From: Planctomyces sp. SH-PL14
GTDB taxonomy: Bacteria > Planctomycetota > Planctomycetia > Planctomycetales > Planctomycetaceae
Length of the DNA stretch: 64,000 nt
Direction: 5' to 3'
NCBI RefSeq assembly: GCF_001610835.1
Contig: NZ_CP011270.1
Location: forward strand, 7,396,001 to 7,460,000
Part shown: piece after piece, positions 1 to 10,890 of the stretch
Layout: each line of letters opens with the position of its first letter
How positions within the stretch are numbered: position 1 is the first letter of the stretch
The notes under the pieces: generated by a model
Database searches by the model: none
What the model was told of the DNA's origin: nothing
What the model saw: only the letters and a program-made list of their open reading frames with translations
Program-made: the position numbers and the translations under genes

Positions 1-1983
1 ACCCCGTGGCAGGTCCGGGCCCGTGCCGCGTGGTCGCTCGGCCGGACCGCGAAGGGGCGTCCCGATGCCACGTATCTGAACCGCTGCCTCGCCATGACTC
101 CCCCTCAGCCGCAGGTCCAGCGGGCCGCCCTCGAAGCGATCCTGGCCGCCGAGAACGAGCACTTCGACTCGCTCGTCCCCGCGATTTCGAACGGTCTCGC
201 CAGCACGGACTGCACGGTCCGGCAGGCGGCCTCCGCGATCCTGACCCGCGTCCCCGGAGAGACGTACGGCAAGATCGCCGACGCAACAGTCCGTCGCGGT
301 TGGCAGGCGACGGTCCCGCTCGCCGAGGGACTCGCTCGCCGCAAAGACAAATTTTCGCCCTACGCCGCCGAGATCGGAACGCGGATCCTGACGAGCGACT
401 TCAGCCCCGCAATGCGGAAGGAAGCGGCCCGCCTCCTCCAGATCGCTCTCGGCGATCTCGTTCCGGAAGAGGAAGGATTCCCCGAGGTCTTCCAGGGGTA
501 TGCCAGCCGGATCGATCTCTCGGAGAATGCAAAGGAAGTCGGCGCCCTGCAGATCATGTTAGGCCAGGCGTTCCCGACCGGTATCGAAGCGGTCGACGAA
601 GAGCTCGGCCGCGTGATCGCCATGCTCCAGCCGAACGACCCCGAACTGCTCGGCAAGGTTCTCGCCAAGATTACGAAGGACTCCTCGCCGATCGCTGACA
701 TCCACTACCTGATCGTCGCCGCCCGGATCCCTTCGCCCCGCAATGACACGCACCGGCAGCAGATTGCCCAGGGCGTCCTGGCCCTCGAGTCGAAGATTGA
801 ACAGCGCAAACTCGTCCAGGACAGCGGGTGGGACGACCGGATGATCGAGCTCTTCGACACCTTGGTTGAGCTCGATCCGCCGCTCGGAACGGCGGTGGTC
901 GAACATCCGCTGTTCGGCAAGCCGGGACACGTTCAGTTCGTCGGCGATGTCCCAACCGAGGTGTTCGAGAGGGCGGTCAATGCCTATGTGAAGCAGGTCG
1001 AAGCGAATCCCGAGTTTCCGCTGAACGGGGACATCATCTTCCTCTTCGCCGCAACCGGGCTTCCCAAGCCGATGGAGATCGTCCGCTCCAAGTTCGACGA
1101 TCTCTCGTTGCGGCCGGCGATCATCGCGTCCCTTTCGGAGCATCCGTCCGAAGCGGACCGGGAGTTGTTCGTGAGCGCGATGGAATCCGCTCCGGTCGAC
1201 ATGCTGACGGAGTGTGCCAAGGCGATCGCGCTTCTCAGCCCAGGGAACGCCGAGCGGCAGAGGGAGAACGTGATGCTTCTCCGCGTGCTGCGGCGGCTCG
1301 GAAACGACGGTCCGGATCGTGAAGTCCGGGACCAGGTGGCGGAACTCCTGCGGATTAGCACCGGCCAGGACTTCGGCTACAAGAACGGCCTCGACGGTCA
1401 GCCGCAGACCGACGTCATCGGCCGCTGGACGGCGTACATCCAGGAGAAGTATTCGGAGGAATACGCCCGGCAGTCGGGGGCCCCGACCGAAGACGTGAAC
1501 CATCTCAATACGTTGCTGGCTCAGGTTCCGTGGGAATCGGGAGACGCCGCCCGCGGCCAGAAGCTCTTTACGACCCGCGCCTGTATCCAGTGCCACGGTA
1601 CGCGGACGGCTCTCGGGCCCGACCTGCGCGGTGCCGCCACGCGGTTCTCGAAGCAGGATCTCTTCACGGCGATTGCTTTCCCCAGCCGCGACGTTTCACC
1701 GCGGTACCAGCAGACGATGGTTGTTACGACCGAGGGGAAGACGTTCACCGGGATGGTGGTCTACGAGGCGATTGATGCGGTGGTTCTCCGCAACGCGGCG
1801 AACATGACGTCGCGGGTCGAGAAGAAGGAGATCGAACAGCGGCGAGACCTCAGTACGTCGATCATGCCGAATGGTCTCCTGCAGGGGCTTCAGCCGACGG
1901 ATCTTGCCGATCTTTACGCGTATCTCCGCAGTCAGAGTGCGCCGGAGGTCCATGCGGAAGTGCCGGCCGGGGAGACCAAGTAG
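1..1983 (+). CDS. HEAT-repeat protein with C-terminal planctomycete-type heme-binding (cytochrome c) domain, 5' end outside window
   Basis: The frame is open from base 1, so the true start lies upstream and only the C-terminal ~660 residues are seen. An in-frame ATG at 94 is probably internal, because the preceding 31 codons continue the same helical HEAT-like pattern. The first ~480 residues look like alpha-helical repeats. The last ~130 hold a cytochrome c motif (CIQCH near base 1590), then GPDLRG and the conserved stretch around SPRYQQ and GKTFTG that marks the heme-binding domain found at the end of many large planctomycete and verrucomicrobial exported proteins. Such proteins often carry a dehydrogenase or beta-propeller region at the N-terminus, which is not visible here. 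The substrate is unknown. Repeat copy A begins 32 bp after the stop. Confidence 0.85.
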   Translation, partial: TPWQVRARAAWSLGRTAKGRPDATYLNRCLAMTPPQPQVQRAALEAILAAENEHFDSLVPAISNGLASTDCTVRQAASAILTRVPGETYGKIADATVRRGWQATVPLAEGLARRKDKFSPYAAEIGTRILTSDFSPAMRKEAARLLQIALGDLVPEEEGFPEVFQGYASRIDLSENAKEVGALQIMLGQAFPTGIEAVDEELGRVIAMLQPNDPELLGKVLAKITKDSSPIADIHYLIVAARIPSPRNDTHRQQIAQGVLALESKIEQRKLVQDSGWDDRMIELFDTLVELDPPLGTAVVEHPLFGKPGHVQFVGDVPTEVFERAVNAYVKQVEANPEFPLNGDIIFLFAATGLPKPMEIVRSKFDDLSLRPAIIASLSEHPSEADRELFVSAMESAPVDMLTECAKAIALLSPGNAERQRENVMLLRVLRRLGNDGPDREVRDQVAELLRISTGQDFGYKNGLDGQPQTDVIGRWTAYIQEKYSEEYARQSGAPTEDVNHLNTLLAQVPWESGDAARGQKLFTTRACIQCHGTRTALGPDLRGAATRFSKQDLFTAIAFPSRDVSPRYQQTMVVTTEGKTFTGMVVYEAIDAVVLRNAANMTSRVEKKEIEQRRDLSTSIMPNGLLQGLQPTDLADLYAYLRSQSAPEVHAEVPAGETK

Positions 1984-2014
1984 AAAGTAGCGCCGCCGAC
2001 GCCATTTGCCCTTC

Positions 2015-2352
2015 GGGTCCAGGGGGCACCCTGGTGGGGGTTGCAAGGGGGCAACGCCCCTTTGCCCGCCGGAGGCCGTCTCGCCGGAAACCGTCGGAAG
2101 GAGCACGTGTCCAAGCGCGGACACCGTGTCGTATTGCCCCCTCACCAAACCGCGCGGATTGCAAAGCCAGCGGTGTGATGTGAGGCAGTCCTCAACGCTG
2201 GTACCACAAAGGGGACATCCGTCGTGTACCACGGTTCCTCACAGGAGTGCCTCCGGCGGCAAGGGGGCGTGTGTTGTTTTTTGGCCCCTTGACCCCAGGC
2301 TGCCGTGGCACGTTGGGTTTGAGCTATCAGAGCTGCGCCGGCAGGGACGCGG
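2015..2352 (+). repeat. Dispersed structured element, copy A
   Basis: First of seven related copies. It starts with GGGTCCAGGGGGCACCCTGG (a hairpin), followed by the hairpin GGGGCAACGCCCC, then TTTGCCCGCCGGAGGC, which can pair with GCCTCCGGCGGCAAG near 2255-2270. The core contains GTGTCCAAGCGCGGACAC. The end is GTTGGGTTTGAGC, a short spacer, then GGACGCGG, which is an imperfect inverted match to the start. Copies A and D share a longer loop rich in T (GTGTTGTTT) in the last hairpin. It lies 32 bp after the cytochrome stop codon, in the same orientation, and fills most of the gap before the aldo/keto reductase. Confidence 0.9.
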
Positions 2353-2419
2353 TTTCGCGATCCGCTCCGCTTCCCTATCCTCGACCCTCCGACGCACGCA
2401 GCGCTTCGAGGAACCACCG

Positions 2420-3391
2420 ATGCCCCCACTCCGCCCCCTGGGACAGACCAACCTCCACGTCACGCCCATCGCCATGGGCTGCTGGCCGATCTCCGGAGTG
2501 ACCAGCGTCGACGTCACGCGGGAAGCCAGCCTTGCGACCGTCGCCGCCGCTTACGACGCGGGAATCAACTTCTTCGACACCGCCTACTGCTACGGCTACG
2601 AGGGCGAAAGCGAACAGATGGTCGGAGAGGTCCTCCGACCCCACCGAGACAAAGTCGTGATCGCGACCAAAGGCGGAATCCACTGGGGTCCCGACCGCAA
2701 GCAGGTCCGTGACGGCCGCCCGGAGACCCTCCTCAAGGAATGCGACGAAAGCCTCCGCCGCCTCGGGACCGACTACATCGACCTCTACTACCTCCACGGC
2801 CCCGACCCCGAAACCCCCGTCGGCAAGTCGGCCGAGGCCATGGCCCGGCTCCTCGCCAGCGGAAAGATCCGCGCTGCCGGTGTCTCAAATCTCTCTACGA
2901 TCGCGCAGTACGAAGAGTTCCACTCCGTCTGCCCCATCACGGCGGACCAGCCGCACTACAACATGCTCCAGCGGGAAATCGAGGCGGAGCGGCTTCCCTG
3001 GTGCCGCGCGCACAACGTTTCGGTGAACGTCTACTGGCCCCTCATGAAGGGAATGCTGGCGGGGAAGCTCCGGCGGGACCATGTCTGGGATCCCAAGGAC
3101 GGCCGCCAGAAGTACCCGATCTTCGTAGGCCAGGAGTGGGACAGGAACCACGACTTCGTCGATCGCCTCCGGCCCATCGCGGAGCGAGCCGGCCGGACGG
3201 TCGGCCAGCTCGCCGTTGCCTGGACGATCCAGCGGCCGGGGATCACGGCGGCCCTGTGCGGAGCGAAGCGGCCGGAGCAGATCGAAGAGATCGCCGCCGC
3301 CATGACCTGGACCCTGACCGCCGAAGACCTCGCGGAAATCGACGCCGCGATCCGCGATCGCGGGGAGGTCGCCTCACGTCCGGCCGTCTGA
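2420..3391 (+). CDS. Aldo/keto reductase family oxidoreductase
   Basis: A cytoplasmic NAD(P)H-dependent reductase of the aldo/keto reductase superfamily, 323 residues, the usual length. The TIM-barrel signatures are visible: an N-terminal GxxxxxVTPIAMGCW stretch, FFDTAYCYG with the family Asp and Tyr, the Lys in VVIATKGG, DYIDLYYLHGPD with the His, then GVSN, and a C-terminal nucleotide-binding stretch around AALCGAKRPEQ. The frame stays open upstream through repeat copy A, but that translation is repeat sequence. The ATG at 2420 has GAGGAA 7 bp before it and begins the family homology. The substrate cannot be assigned. No partner gene is adjacent; the neighbouring respiratory cluster converges from the other strand. 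Confidence 0.93.
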   Translation: MPPLRPLGQTNLHVTPIAMGCWPISGVTSVDVTREASLATVAAAYDAGINFFDTAYCYGYEGESEQMVGEVLRPHRDKVVIATKGGIHWGPDRKQVRDGRPETLLKECDESLRRLGTDYIDLYYLHGPDPETPVGKSAEAMARLLASGKIRAAGVSNLSTIAQYEEFHSVCPITADQPHYNMLQREIEAERLPWCRAHNVSVNVYWPLMKGMLAGKLRRDHVWDPKDGRQKYPIFVGQEWDRNHDFVDRLRPIAERAGRTVGQLAVAWTIQRPGITAALCGAKRPEQIEEIAAAMTWTLTAEDLAEIDAAIRDRGEVASRPAV

Positions 3392-3417
3392 TAGCGGCCC
3401 ATCGTCGGAAATGCGGC

Positions 3418-4338
3418 TCACGCGGTGTTTGCGAGTCGGCTGTGCAGCTTTGAAGCGAGAGCAGAAATCCCTGCCGCATCCTCCAGCCGGGCGAGCGGCT
3501 CGGCGGGAAGCTGACCGAGACCGTGTCCGGCTCCCCACACCGCTCCCGCCATGGCGGCAATCGTGTCGACATCGCCCCCGATCGCCAGAGCGAACCGGAT
3601 CAGGTCGAGGTACGGCGCGTCCCAGAACCGAAACGCCACGTAGAGAGCGGTGACAACCGACTCCTGGGCCGAGATCCGGTTTCCCAGCTCCCGCAACACG
3701 GCGCGGCGATCGACGTCCGCTGCCGACTCGAGCCAGCGTCGCGCCACTGTAAGACGCGTCGTAAAGGGCTCGAGCCGTGCGGCAGACGCGGCCTCTTCGA
3801 AGATCTCGGGCCGTGTGCGCCCCTGAAGGGCGGCACGCGTTGCAGTGGCCAGCAGGACCGCCCCTTCGATCCCGAGCGGATGGGCGTGCGTGACCTCGGC
3901 CGAAAGCCGGATCGCCGCGTCGAACTCGTCAGGCCGACTGGCGTAAAAGAGTCCGATGACCGGAGCCCGCATCGCCGCCCCGTTGCCGAACGATCCCGAT
4001 GGATAGACCGAGCGGTTCGCACTTCGCCAATCCGCGCCGCGGGCGATCCGCTTCAGCACGCGGGCCGCGCCGGGACCGTACCCTCGACTCCAGCGGTAAC
4101 TCGCCGCGAAACGCCGCGCCAGATCGTCCGGATCGAGGGACCCTCTGGCGAGCAGCGACTCGGCGAGATCGATCGACATCTGCGTGTCGTCGGTCCATCG
4201 CATCTCTCCGCCGCTCGTCCTGCCGATCACCCTCCAGAAGGTCCGTTCCAGCAGGCCTCCCTCGCAGGGGGCGCCGAGCGCGTCCCCCAGCGCCAGTCCC
4301 AGGAGACACCCTTTGACCCGATCGAGCGTCACGGACAT
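3418..4338 (-). CDS. ADP-ribosylglycohydrolase family protein
   Basis: A 306-residue protein of the ADP-ribosyl-glycohydrolase (DraG/ARH) family, whose members remove ADP-ribose from proteins or small molecules using a binuclear metal site. Metal-binding motifs are present at both ends: GLALGDALGAP near residues 14-24, WTDDTQM near 45, and GGDVDTIAAMAG near the C-terminus. The ATG at 4338 is preceded by GAGGAG at good spacing, and the frame extends upstream only into sequence antisense to the ABC gene. It is the last gene of the long minus-strand respiratory block, 28 bp after the ABC ATPase. Its relation to respiration is unclear and it may simply be co-transcribed. Confidence 0.9.
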   Translation of the reverse strand: MSVTLDRVKGCLLGLALGDALGAPCEGGLLERTFWRVIGRTSGGEMRWTDDTQMSIDLAESLLARGSLDPDDLARRFAASYRWSRGYGPGAARVLKRIARGADWRSANRSVYPSGSFGNGAAMRAPVIGLFYASRPDEFDAAIRLSAEVTHAHPLGIEGAVLLATATRAALQGRTRPEIFEEAASAARLEPFTTRLTVARRWLESAADVDRRAVLRELGNRISAQESVVTALYVAFRFWDAPYLDLIRFALAIGGDVDTIAAMAGAVWGAGHGLGQLPAEPLARLEDAAGISALASKLHSRLANTA

Positions 4339-4366
4339 GGGCCGTCTCCTCTGGGCGAGAGGAAGA

Positions 4367-5356
4367 TCAGTGCCGACGCCGGCCGGCGGGCTTCGTCTCC
4401 GGTTCCCCTTCGAACCGGCGGCCGGTCGTATGGACGAAGACGTCTTCGAGCGTCGGCTTCCCGAGCGTGATCGACTGGATGTCGTCCGGAAATCCGAGGA
4501 CAAGGTCCCGCAGCAGCTCATGCCCGCGGGCGTGCTCAATCCGGAGCGAGTGCCCCAGCGACTGCGGCTGGACGCCGAAGCGGTCTGCGATCGCCGTGGA
4601 GAGCCTCGCACCATCCTCTCCCGGCCGAAGCGGGATCGTGAGGCAGTCCGCCCCGATGCTCGAACGCAAGTCGTCCGGGCTGCCGAGAGCGACGAGTTTC
4701 CCCCGGTCGAGGATCCCCAGCCGGTCGCAGCGGTCCGCCTCTTCCATCAAGTGCGTCGTGACGAGGACCGTCGTTCCGTCCCGGCGAAGCTGACCGAAGA
4801 CCTCCCACATGTCGAGCCGCGCGCTGACGTCGAGCCCGGTGCTCGGCTCATCAAGAATCAGAAGCCGCGGACGATGGAGGAGCGACTTGGCGATCTCGAC
4901 CCGCCGCTTGAGCCCTCCCGACAGTGTCTCGGTCTTGTCCCGGCGGCGGTCCGCGAGCTTGAGCTGCCCGAGGACCTCTTCGATCCGTCCTTCGAGCATC
5001 ACCCCGGTCAGCCCGTAAAGCCGCCCCTGATGGACGAGGTTCTCGCCGACTGTCAGCTTGGGATCGAGGCTGGGGGACTGGAACGTCACCCCGATCATCC
5101 GGCGGACCGCGTCCGCCTGCTGCCGGATGTCCTGGCCGAAGATCCCGATCGTCCCCGACTGAAGTGGAAGGATCGTGCAGAGAAGACGAAAGAGCGTCGT
5201 CTTGCCGCCGCCGTTGGGGCCGAGGAGACCGAAGATCTCGCCGGACCGGACGACGAACGACACTGCGTCGAGAGCCAGCCGCTCCCCGTAACGATGGGAG
5301 ACAGCGTCGATGCGGACGGCGTCTGTGCTGGAACGATCGGTCTCAGGAGCCGGCAT
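4367..5356 (-). CDS. ABC transporter ATP-binding protein (CcmA/DrrA/NodI-like)
   Basis: A 329-residue ABC ATPase. Walker A is GPNGGGKTT (about residues 46-54), the signature is LSGGLKRR, Walker B is LLILDEPSTG, and the H-loop is VTTHLMEEA. The ~75-residue extension after the ATPase core, ending in a histidine- and arginine-rich tail, is typical of the DrrA/CcmA subgroup that partners ABC-2 permeases. No permease gene lies next to it, which is unusual: upstream is coxD and downstream the ADP-ribosylglycohydrolase. Genes of this type sit near cox/ctaA genes in several bacteria, so a role in oxidase or cofactor assembly is possible, but this is inference. Confidence 0.92.
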   Translation of the reverse strand: MPAPETDRSSTDAVRIDAVSHRYGERLALDAVSFVVRSGEIFGLLGPNGGGKTTLFRLLCTILPLQSGTIGIFGQDIRQQADAVRRMIGVTFQSPSLDPKLTVGENLVHQGRLYGLTGVMLEGRIEEVLGQLKLADRRRDKTETLSGGLKRRVEIAKSLLHRPRLLILDEPSTGLDVSARLDMWEVFGQLRRDGTTVLVTTHLMEEADRCDRLGILDRGKLVALGSPDDLRSSIGADCLTIPLRPGEDGARLSTAIADRFGVQPQSLGHSLRIEHARGHELLRDLVLGFPDDIQSITLGKPTLEDVFVHTTGRRFEGEPETKPAGRRRH

Positions 5357-5406
5357 GGCTCGATCTCACTTCCGGCCCGGAACTCCGACCCCGTCCGCAA
5401 TTCCAC

Positions 5407-5841
5407 TCAGTGTCCCGGCTTGTCGGCCGGCGCGGCGGAATGGCCGTCGTGAGCGTGCTCCGCCTCGGCGTGCGGCGCTCCGAACTCGATGCCGTGCGCC
5501 TTGTCGTACTCGCGGACCTGGGGGACGTCGTAGGTGTAGTAGTGGAGGCCGATGTCCGGCGTGAGGGCGATCATCAGCCCGACCGCCAGGATCGCCGTCG
5601 GCAACAGGATGACGAACTTCCAGCCCCCCTCGAACTTGAGGTGCATAAAGTAGGTCATGACGAACATCGCCTTCGCCGTCGCCACCGCCAGCACGAGGAA
5701 CGTCACGATGTAGCCGTTGAGCGGCACCAGGTCGAACACGACCGAGAGCGCCGTGCAGACGAGGAGCGCGACGAAGATCGCGAAGTAGTTGACGTGGTGA
5801 GCGTCATGCGGGTGCGTCGCTTCGGCGTGTGCGTCCGACAT
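5407..5841 (-). CDS. coxD: Cytochrome c oxidase subunit IV, prokaryotic type
   Basis: A small inner-membrane subunit of the aa3/caa3-type oxidase, 144 residues. It has a His-rich N-terminus, then three hydrophobic helices (about residues 19-38, 45-66 and 77-95), with the conserved FVMTYFMHLKFE loop between helices 2 and 3 that identifies the COX4_pro family. The C-terminal ~45 residues form a hydrophilic, His- and Ala-rich tail that is longer than usual. AGGA lies 7 bp before the ATG. It follows coxC by 54 bp in the same operon, as is common for caa3-type clusters. Confidence 0.9.
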   Translation of the reverse strand: MSDAHAEATHPHDAHHVNYFAIFVALLVCTALSVVFDLVPLNGYIVTFLVLAVATAKAMFVMTYFMHLKFEGGWKFVILLPTAILAVGLMIALTPDIGLHYYTYDVPQVREYDKAHGIEFGAPHAEAEHAHDGHSAAPADKPGH

Positions 5842-5895
5842 GGGAGTCCTGCGAAATTCGATTGGCAGCGGAGTGGGAAGTGCGAAGCGGACGGA

Positions 5896-6849
5896 TTACA
5901 TCGCGTGCCCGAGGCTGCCCGGGACGATGTACAGGAGCGGGAACAGGAAGATCCACACGAGGTCGACGAAGTGCCAGTACAGGCCGCTGTTCTCGACCCA
6001 GTCGGTCCACCGCTCATCGAGCGTGGAAGTGAGCGGGCGGGCGAACAGGATCATCCCGACGATGACGTGGATGGCGTGGAAGCCGGTCATCAGGAAGTAG
6101 CACGAGGCGAAGAGGTTCCCGTAGGGAATGATCTTCTGGTCGTGGTACATCTGGGCCTGGATGTCGATCACGTTGTTCGGGAGGTGATGGATCCGCTCTT
6201 CGACCTGCTCCGGCGTGAGTTTGTTCGCCGAGAGGTCGGTCCGGAGCGTTTCGAGCTGCACACGAAGCTCGCGCCAGGCGTCGATCGTCTGGACTGTCAC
6301 CGACTTGGGATCGGCTTTCAGCGCCTCCTCGCGGCGCTTCTCCAGCTCTTTCTCCTTCTCGTAGGGAAGCTGGCGGCCGGGGACGATCTTGTCGAGCTCC
6401 TTGTTGAGGACGGTCTCGAACTCCCGGGCCCGGTTGTTCATGAGCTGGAACTGATTCTCGGCAATCCGGCCCGGAAGGATGTTGTGGTCGAACTTCCCTT
6501 TGTACTCGACCCCCTTGATCCCCAGGAACACACACGCGAGAGCGAACGTGTAGGTCAGGAACTTGCGGGCTTTCACGAAGTCCCGGAGTCCCATCGCCTC
6601 GTGGGCCACGACGACGAAGTAGCTCGACAGAATCAGCACGAAGGTGTTGATGCCGCCGAGGGCGATGTTGATGTGCGTCACCTCGGTGCTCGTCGGCCAG
6701 CCGGGCGAGCCGAAGAAGCAGACGATGTACGTCCCGATGAACGCCGTGAAGAACATGATCTCTGTGCCGAGGAACAGCCACATCCCGAGCTTCGAGTTCG
6801 GGATGGGAATCCCCATCTTCATGGCCGGCGTGTGATTGGCGTGAGACAT
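5896..6849 (-). CDS. coxC: Cytochrome c oxidase subunit III with a ~110-residue charged insertion
   Basis: The subunit III fold is clear from [14 protein letters not shown] in helix 1, KGVEYK after helix 3, [13 protein letters not shown] in helix 4 and the C-terminal [13 protein letters not shown]. The protein has 317 residues, while five-helix bacterial versions are usually about 200. The excess is a single hydrophilic segment, about residues 120-240, between helices 3 and 4. It is rich in Lys, Glu and Arg and likely helical or coiled-coil. ATG 6849 was chosen; a TTG ten codons upstream is possible but its peptide looks unlike the family. A GTATC-word hairpin separates it from ctaB. Confidence 0.92.
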   Translation of the reverse strand: MSHANHTPAMKMGIPIPNSKLGMWLFLGTEIMFFTAFIGTYIVCFFGSPGWPTSTEVTHINIALGGINTFVLILSSYFVVVAHEAMGLRDFVKARKFLTYTFALACVFLGIKGVEYKGKFDHNILPGRIAENQFQLMNNRAREFETVLNKELDKIVPGRQLPYEKEKELEKRREEALKADPKSVTVQTIDAWRELRVQLETLRTDLSANKLTPEQVEERIHHLPNNVIDIQAQMYHDQKIIPYGNLFASCYFLMTGFHAIHVIVGMILFARPLTSTLDERWTDWVENSGLYWHFVDLVWIFLFPLLYIVPGSLGHAM

Positions 6850-6864
6850 GAGCTGCTTCGCAGA

Positions 6865-6950
6865 AGTATCAGGGGGCAAGTATCCAGTATCAGTCAGAGG
6901 GCCCTCGTGGATTGCTCTTACCGATACTTGATACCTGAGACTCGATACTT
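6865..6950 (-). repeat. Palindrome of GTATC words between ctaB and coxC
   Basis: The intergenic DNA carries repeated AAGTATC/CAGTATC words on one side and their inverse (CCGATACTTGATACC, CTCGATACTT) on the other, so the transcript can fold into an imperfect stem of about 30 bp. A related palindrome lies at 8873-8930 in the same operon. It could be a processing, attenuation or mobile palindromic element; the sequence does not decide. Confidence 0.7.
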
Positions 6951-6958
6951 CCCCTTTT

Positions 6959-7888
6959 TTAGTTGAGCCGCCACAGGTGGTCGGCGGTCAGGACAACAAG
7001 GACGACGGGCAGATAAACGAGTGACGTCTTGAGGAGTCGGCGGGCCGAAGAGGTCTCGGGCCGCCAGGCGAACCGGATCGAATCGACGAGATACCAGACG
7101 CCGAGCGCCAGAGCGGTCGCGGCGTACACGGAACCGGCCAGTCCCCACCAGCGGAGGAGGAGGCTGCACGGGATCAGGACGGCGGCGTAACCGACGGCGA
7201 TCAGTCCCACGACGGCGGGATGCCCATTGGCGGGGAGCATCTTGAGCCCCGCCCGACGGTACTGGTCCTGGTAGATCCAGGCGATCGCCAGGAAGTGCGG
7301 GAACTGCCAAGTGAAGAGCAGGACAAAGAGCGTCAGCGCCGACATGTCGAGCGTTTGCCCTGAAGCGACCCACCCCAGGACCGGCGGCATCGCGCCGGGA
7401 ACGGCTCCGATGACCGTGCAGAGGGGCGAATACCGCTTCAGCGGCGTGTAGAGGCCGACATAGGCCGCGGTCGTCGCGACGGTCAAGAAGGCGGTCAGGC
7501 CGTTGACGAACAGGAGGAGCGTGATCGTGCTCAGCGCCGAGCAGGCCAGTCCGTAGGTCCACGCTTCGGCGAGAGAGAGCTGACCGCTCGGGAGCGGCCG
7601 CTCGGCGGTCCGCGGCATCCGGGCGTCGGTCGTGACTTCGAGACACTGGTTCAGGACGCTCGAAGCGATTGCGCCGAGGCCGACCCCGACGAGCGCCATG
7701 GCGAACTGACCCCAGTTCCAGACCGCCTCCACGCCGAGCGCGAAGCCGACCGCCACGGCGACGACCGCCATGAAACCGATCCGCAGCTTCGACAGCCGGA
7801 CATACGCGGCAATACGCCCCGCCTCCGCGGTCAGAGTCGGAGAGACCGTCAAAACGGTCGGAGAGGGGGACAACGTGGACTGACTCAT
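6959..7888 (-). CDS. ctaB: Protoheme IX farnesyltransferase (heme O synthase)
   Basis: An integral-membrane prenyltransferase of 309 residues that adds farnesyl to heme B, giving heme O, the precursor of heme A used by the oxidase encoded beside it. Family motifs are the first Asp-rich motif, seen here as [24 protein letters not shown], the segment [13 protein letters not shown], and [16 protein letters not shown], which includes the second Asp-rich motif. About eight to nine hydrophobic helices are visible. The start overlaps the ctaA stop as ATGA, with AGGAGGA 6-7 bp upstream inside ctaA, so the two are probably translationally coupled. The ~25-residue Ser/Thr-rich N-terminus is not conserved. 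Confidence 0.95.
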   Translation of the reverse strand: MSQSTLSPSPTVLTVSPTLTAEAGRIAAYVRLSKLRIGFMAVVAVAVGFALGVEAVWNWGQFAMALVGVGLGAIASSVLNQCLEVTTDARMPRTAERPLPSGQLSLAEAWTYGLACSALSTITLLLFVNGLTAFLTVATTAAYVGLYTPLKRYSPLCTVIGAVPGAMPPVLGWVASGQTLDMSALTLFVLLFTWQFPHFLAIAWIYQDQYRRAGLKMLPANGHPAVVGLIAVGYAAVLIPCSLLLRWWGLAGSVYAATALALGVWYLVDSIRFAWRPETSSARRLLKTSLVYLPVVLVVLTADHLWRLN

Positions 7889-8841
7889 CGGGTTCCTCCT
7901 GGCGACGGGAGGAACGCGGGGGGATTCCAAACCGGCTGCGGACAACAGGCACTCACGCGAAAAACACGGACAAGGTGAACGGCGGCGGCGGCCAGGGTCA
8001 GCATCCCGACGACGGCGTGGGCCGTCCGGTGCAGGACCTGAGCGATCGAATCGGCGGTGGCGACATACCCGGTCCAGGGGAATCCCCACTTGAGGACCCA
8101 CGCCCCGGCCCCGAGGACGACTTGAAGCGAAGCGACGGCCAGGAGCATCCAGCCGGAGCGGCGGATCCACCGCACTCCGCTCCGCTGCGAGACGAAGGTG
8201 TTGGCCAGGATCAGGCCCCAGGTCAGGATTCCCATCCCGAGGTGCTCGTGCAGTCCCGACCCGTGGTGGCGGATCATCCCGCCCAGGAGGAACTGCCCGG
8301 CGATCGCCACGACCGTGAGGACCGTCCACGGCTTGAGGTGTCCCGTCGCCGGCCCGCGGGCGTAGATCTCGGTATCGAACCATCCTCGGCTTTCCACCGT
8401 CGACACGGTCGCCATCAGCGAGAGGACGCAGGCGGCGAAGAAGCCGTGGACCATCGCCAAGCCCCGCTCGTCGAGGACGACGCGGAACCCGCCAAGCAGC
8501 CCCTGAACGATCACGCAGCCGAGGACCGCATAGGCCAGCCCCACCACCCACCGCCGCGACTCGCCGCGGTGAATGAGAACGACGAGACCGATCGACCACA
8601 GGCCGATCAGCATTCCGGCGAGCCGGTGTCCATGCTCGAGGAACTTGTCCCAGTTGGATGCAAAGTCCCGGAACCACGGATAGGTGACCATCAGGTACCC
8701 GTCCGAGTTCGGCCAGTCCCGGAAGGCCATCCCGGCGTTCTTCGACGTTGTCAGCGCCCCGAAGACAAGCGTCACTATCGCCATACAGCCCGTGGAAAAG
8801 GCGTAGCGGTGGAGAAGCGGCTTGTAAGGGGCGACGGTCAT
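7885..8841 (-). CDS. ctaA: Heme A synthase, CtaA/COX15 family
   Basis: A membrane protein of 318 residues that oxidises heme O to heme A. The pattern of eight helices arranged as two similar halves, with paired His residues (EHGHRLAGM, VHGFFAA, MIRHHGSGLHEHLGM, HRTAHAVVGM), matches COX15/CtaA. It lies between coxA and ctaB and overlaps ctaB by 4 bp, so heme A supply is tied to oxidase expression. No good ribosome-binding site precedes the ATG; the 100-bp gap to coxA contains a palindrome of GTATC words. Confidence 0.92.
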   Translation of the reverse strand: MTVAPYKPLLHRYAFSTGCMAIVTLVFGALTTSKNAGMAFRDWPNSDGYLMVTYPWFRDFASNWDKFLEHGHRLAGMLIGLWSIGLVVLIHRGESRRWVVGLAYAVLGCVIVQGLLGGFRVVLDERGLAMVHGFFAACVLSLMATVSTVESRGWFDTEIYARGPATGHLKPWTVLTVVAIAGQFLLGGMIRHHGSGLHEHLGMGILTWGLILANTFVSQRSGVRWIRRSGWMLLAVASLQVVLGAGAWVLKWGFPWTGYVATADSIAQVLHRTAHAVVGMLTLAAAAVHLVRVFRVSACCPQPVWNPPAFLPSPGGTR

Positions 8842-8872
8842 CAGGGCGAAATGGTCTCGGAAGGATCCAGTG

Positions 8873-8930
8873 GCAGTATCAAGTCTCAGTCGGAATCAGC
8901 ATCGATCGCTGACTGATACCTGATACTTGC
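8873..8930 (-). repeat. Palindrome of GTATC words between coxA and ctaA
   Basis: CAGTATCAAGTCTCAGTC is followed about 20 bp later by GACTGATACCTGATACTTG, an imperfect inverted repeat with an apex of ATCGAT type. It uses the same words as the palindrome between ctaB and coxC, so the two are likely one family. Confidence 0.7.
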
Positions 8931-8941
8931 GACCTCCCCGC

Positions 8942-10831
<1,890 letters not shown>

Positions 10832-10890
10832 GACATCCTCACTGGGGTTCGAACGGGGAGACAGACGTCGGGCGAATGCGGGTTCGCCCG

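Noticed and set aside
2006-2419. N-terminal extension of the aldo/keto reductase
   Set aside because: The added 138 codons are repeat copy A sequence; the family begins at 2420 with a good Shine-Dalgarno site.
5164-6966. A 600-residue plus-strand open frame over the cox genes
   Set aside because: It is antisense to coxC, coxD and the ABC gene; composition is Arg/Glu/Asp-rich with no hydrophobic core or family motif.
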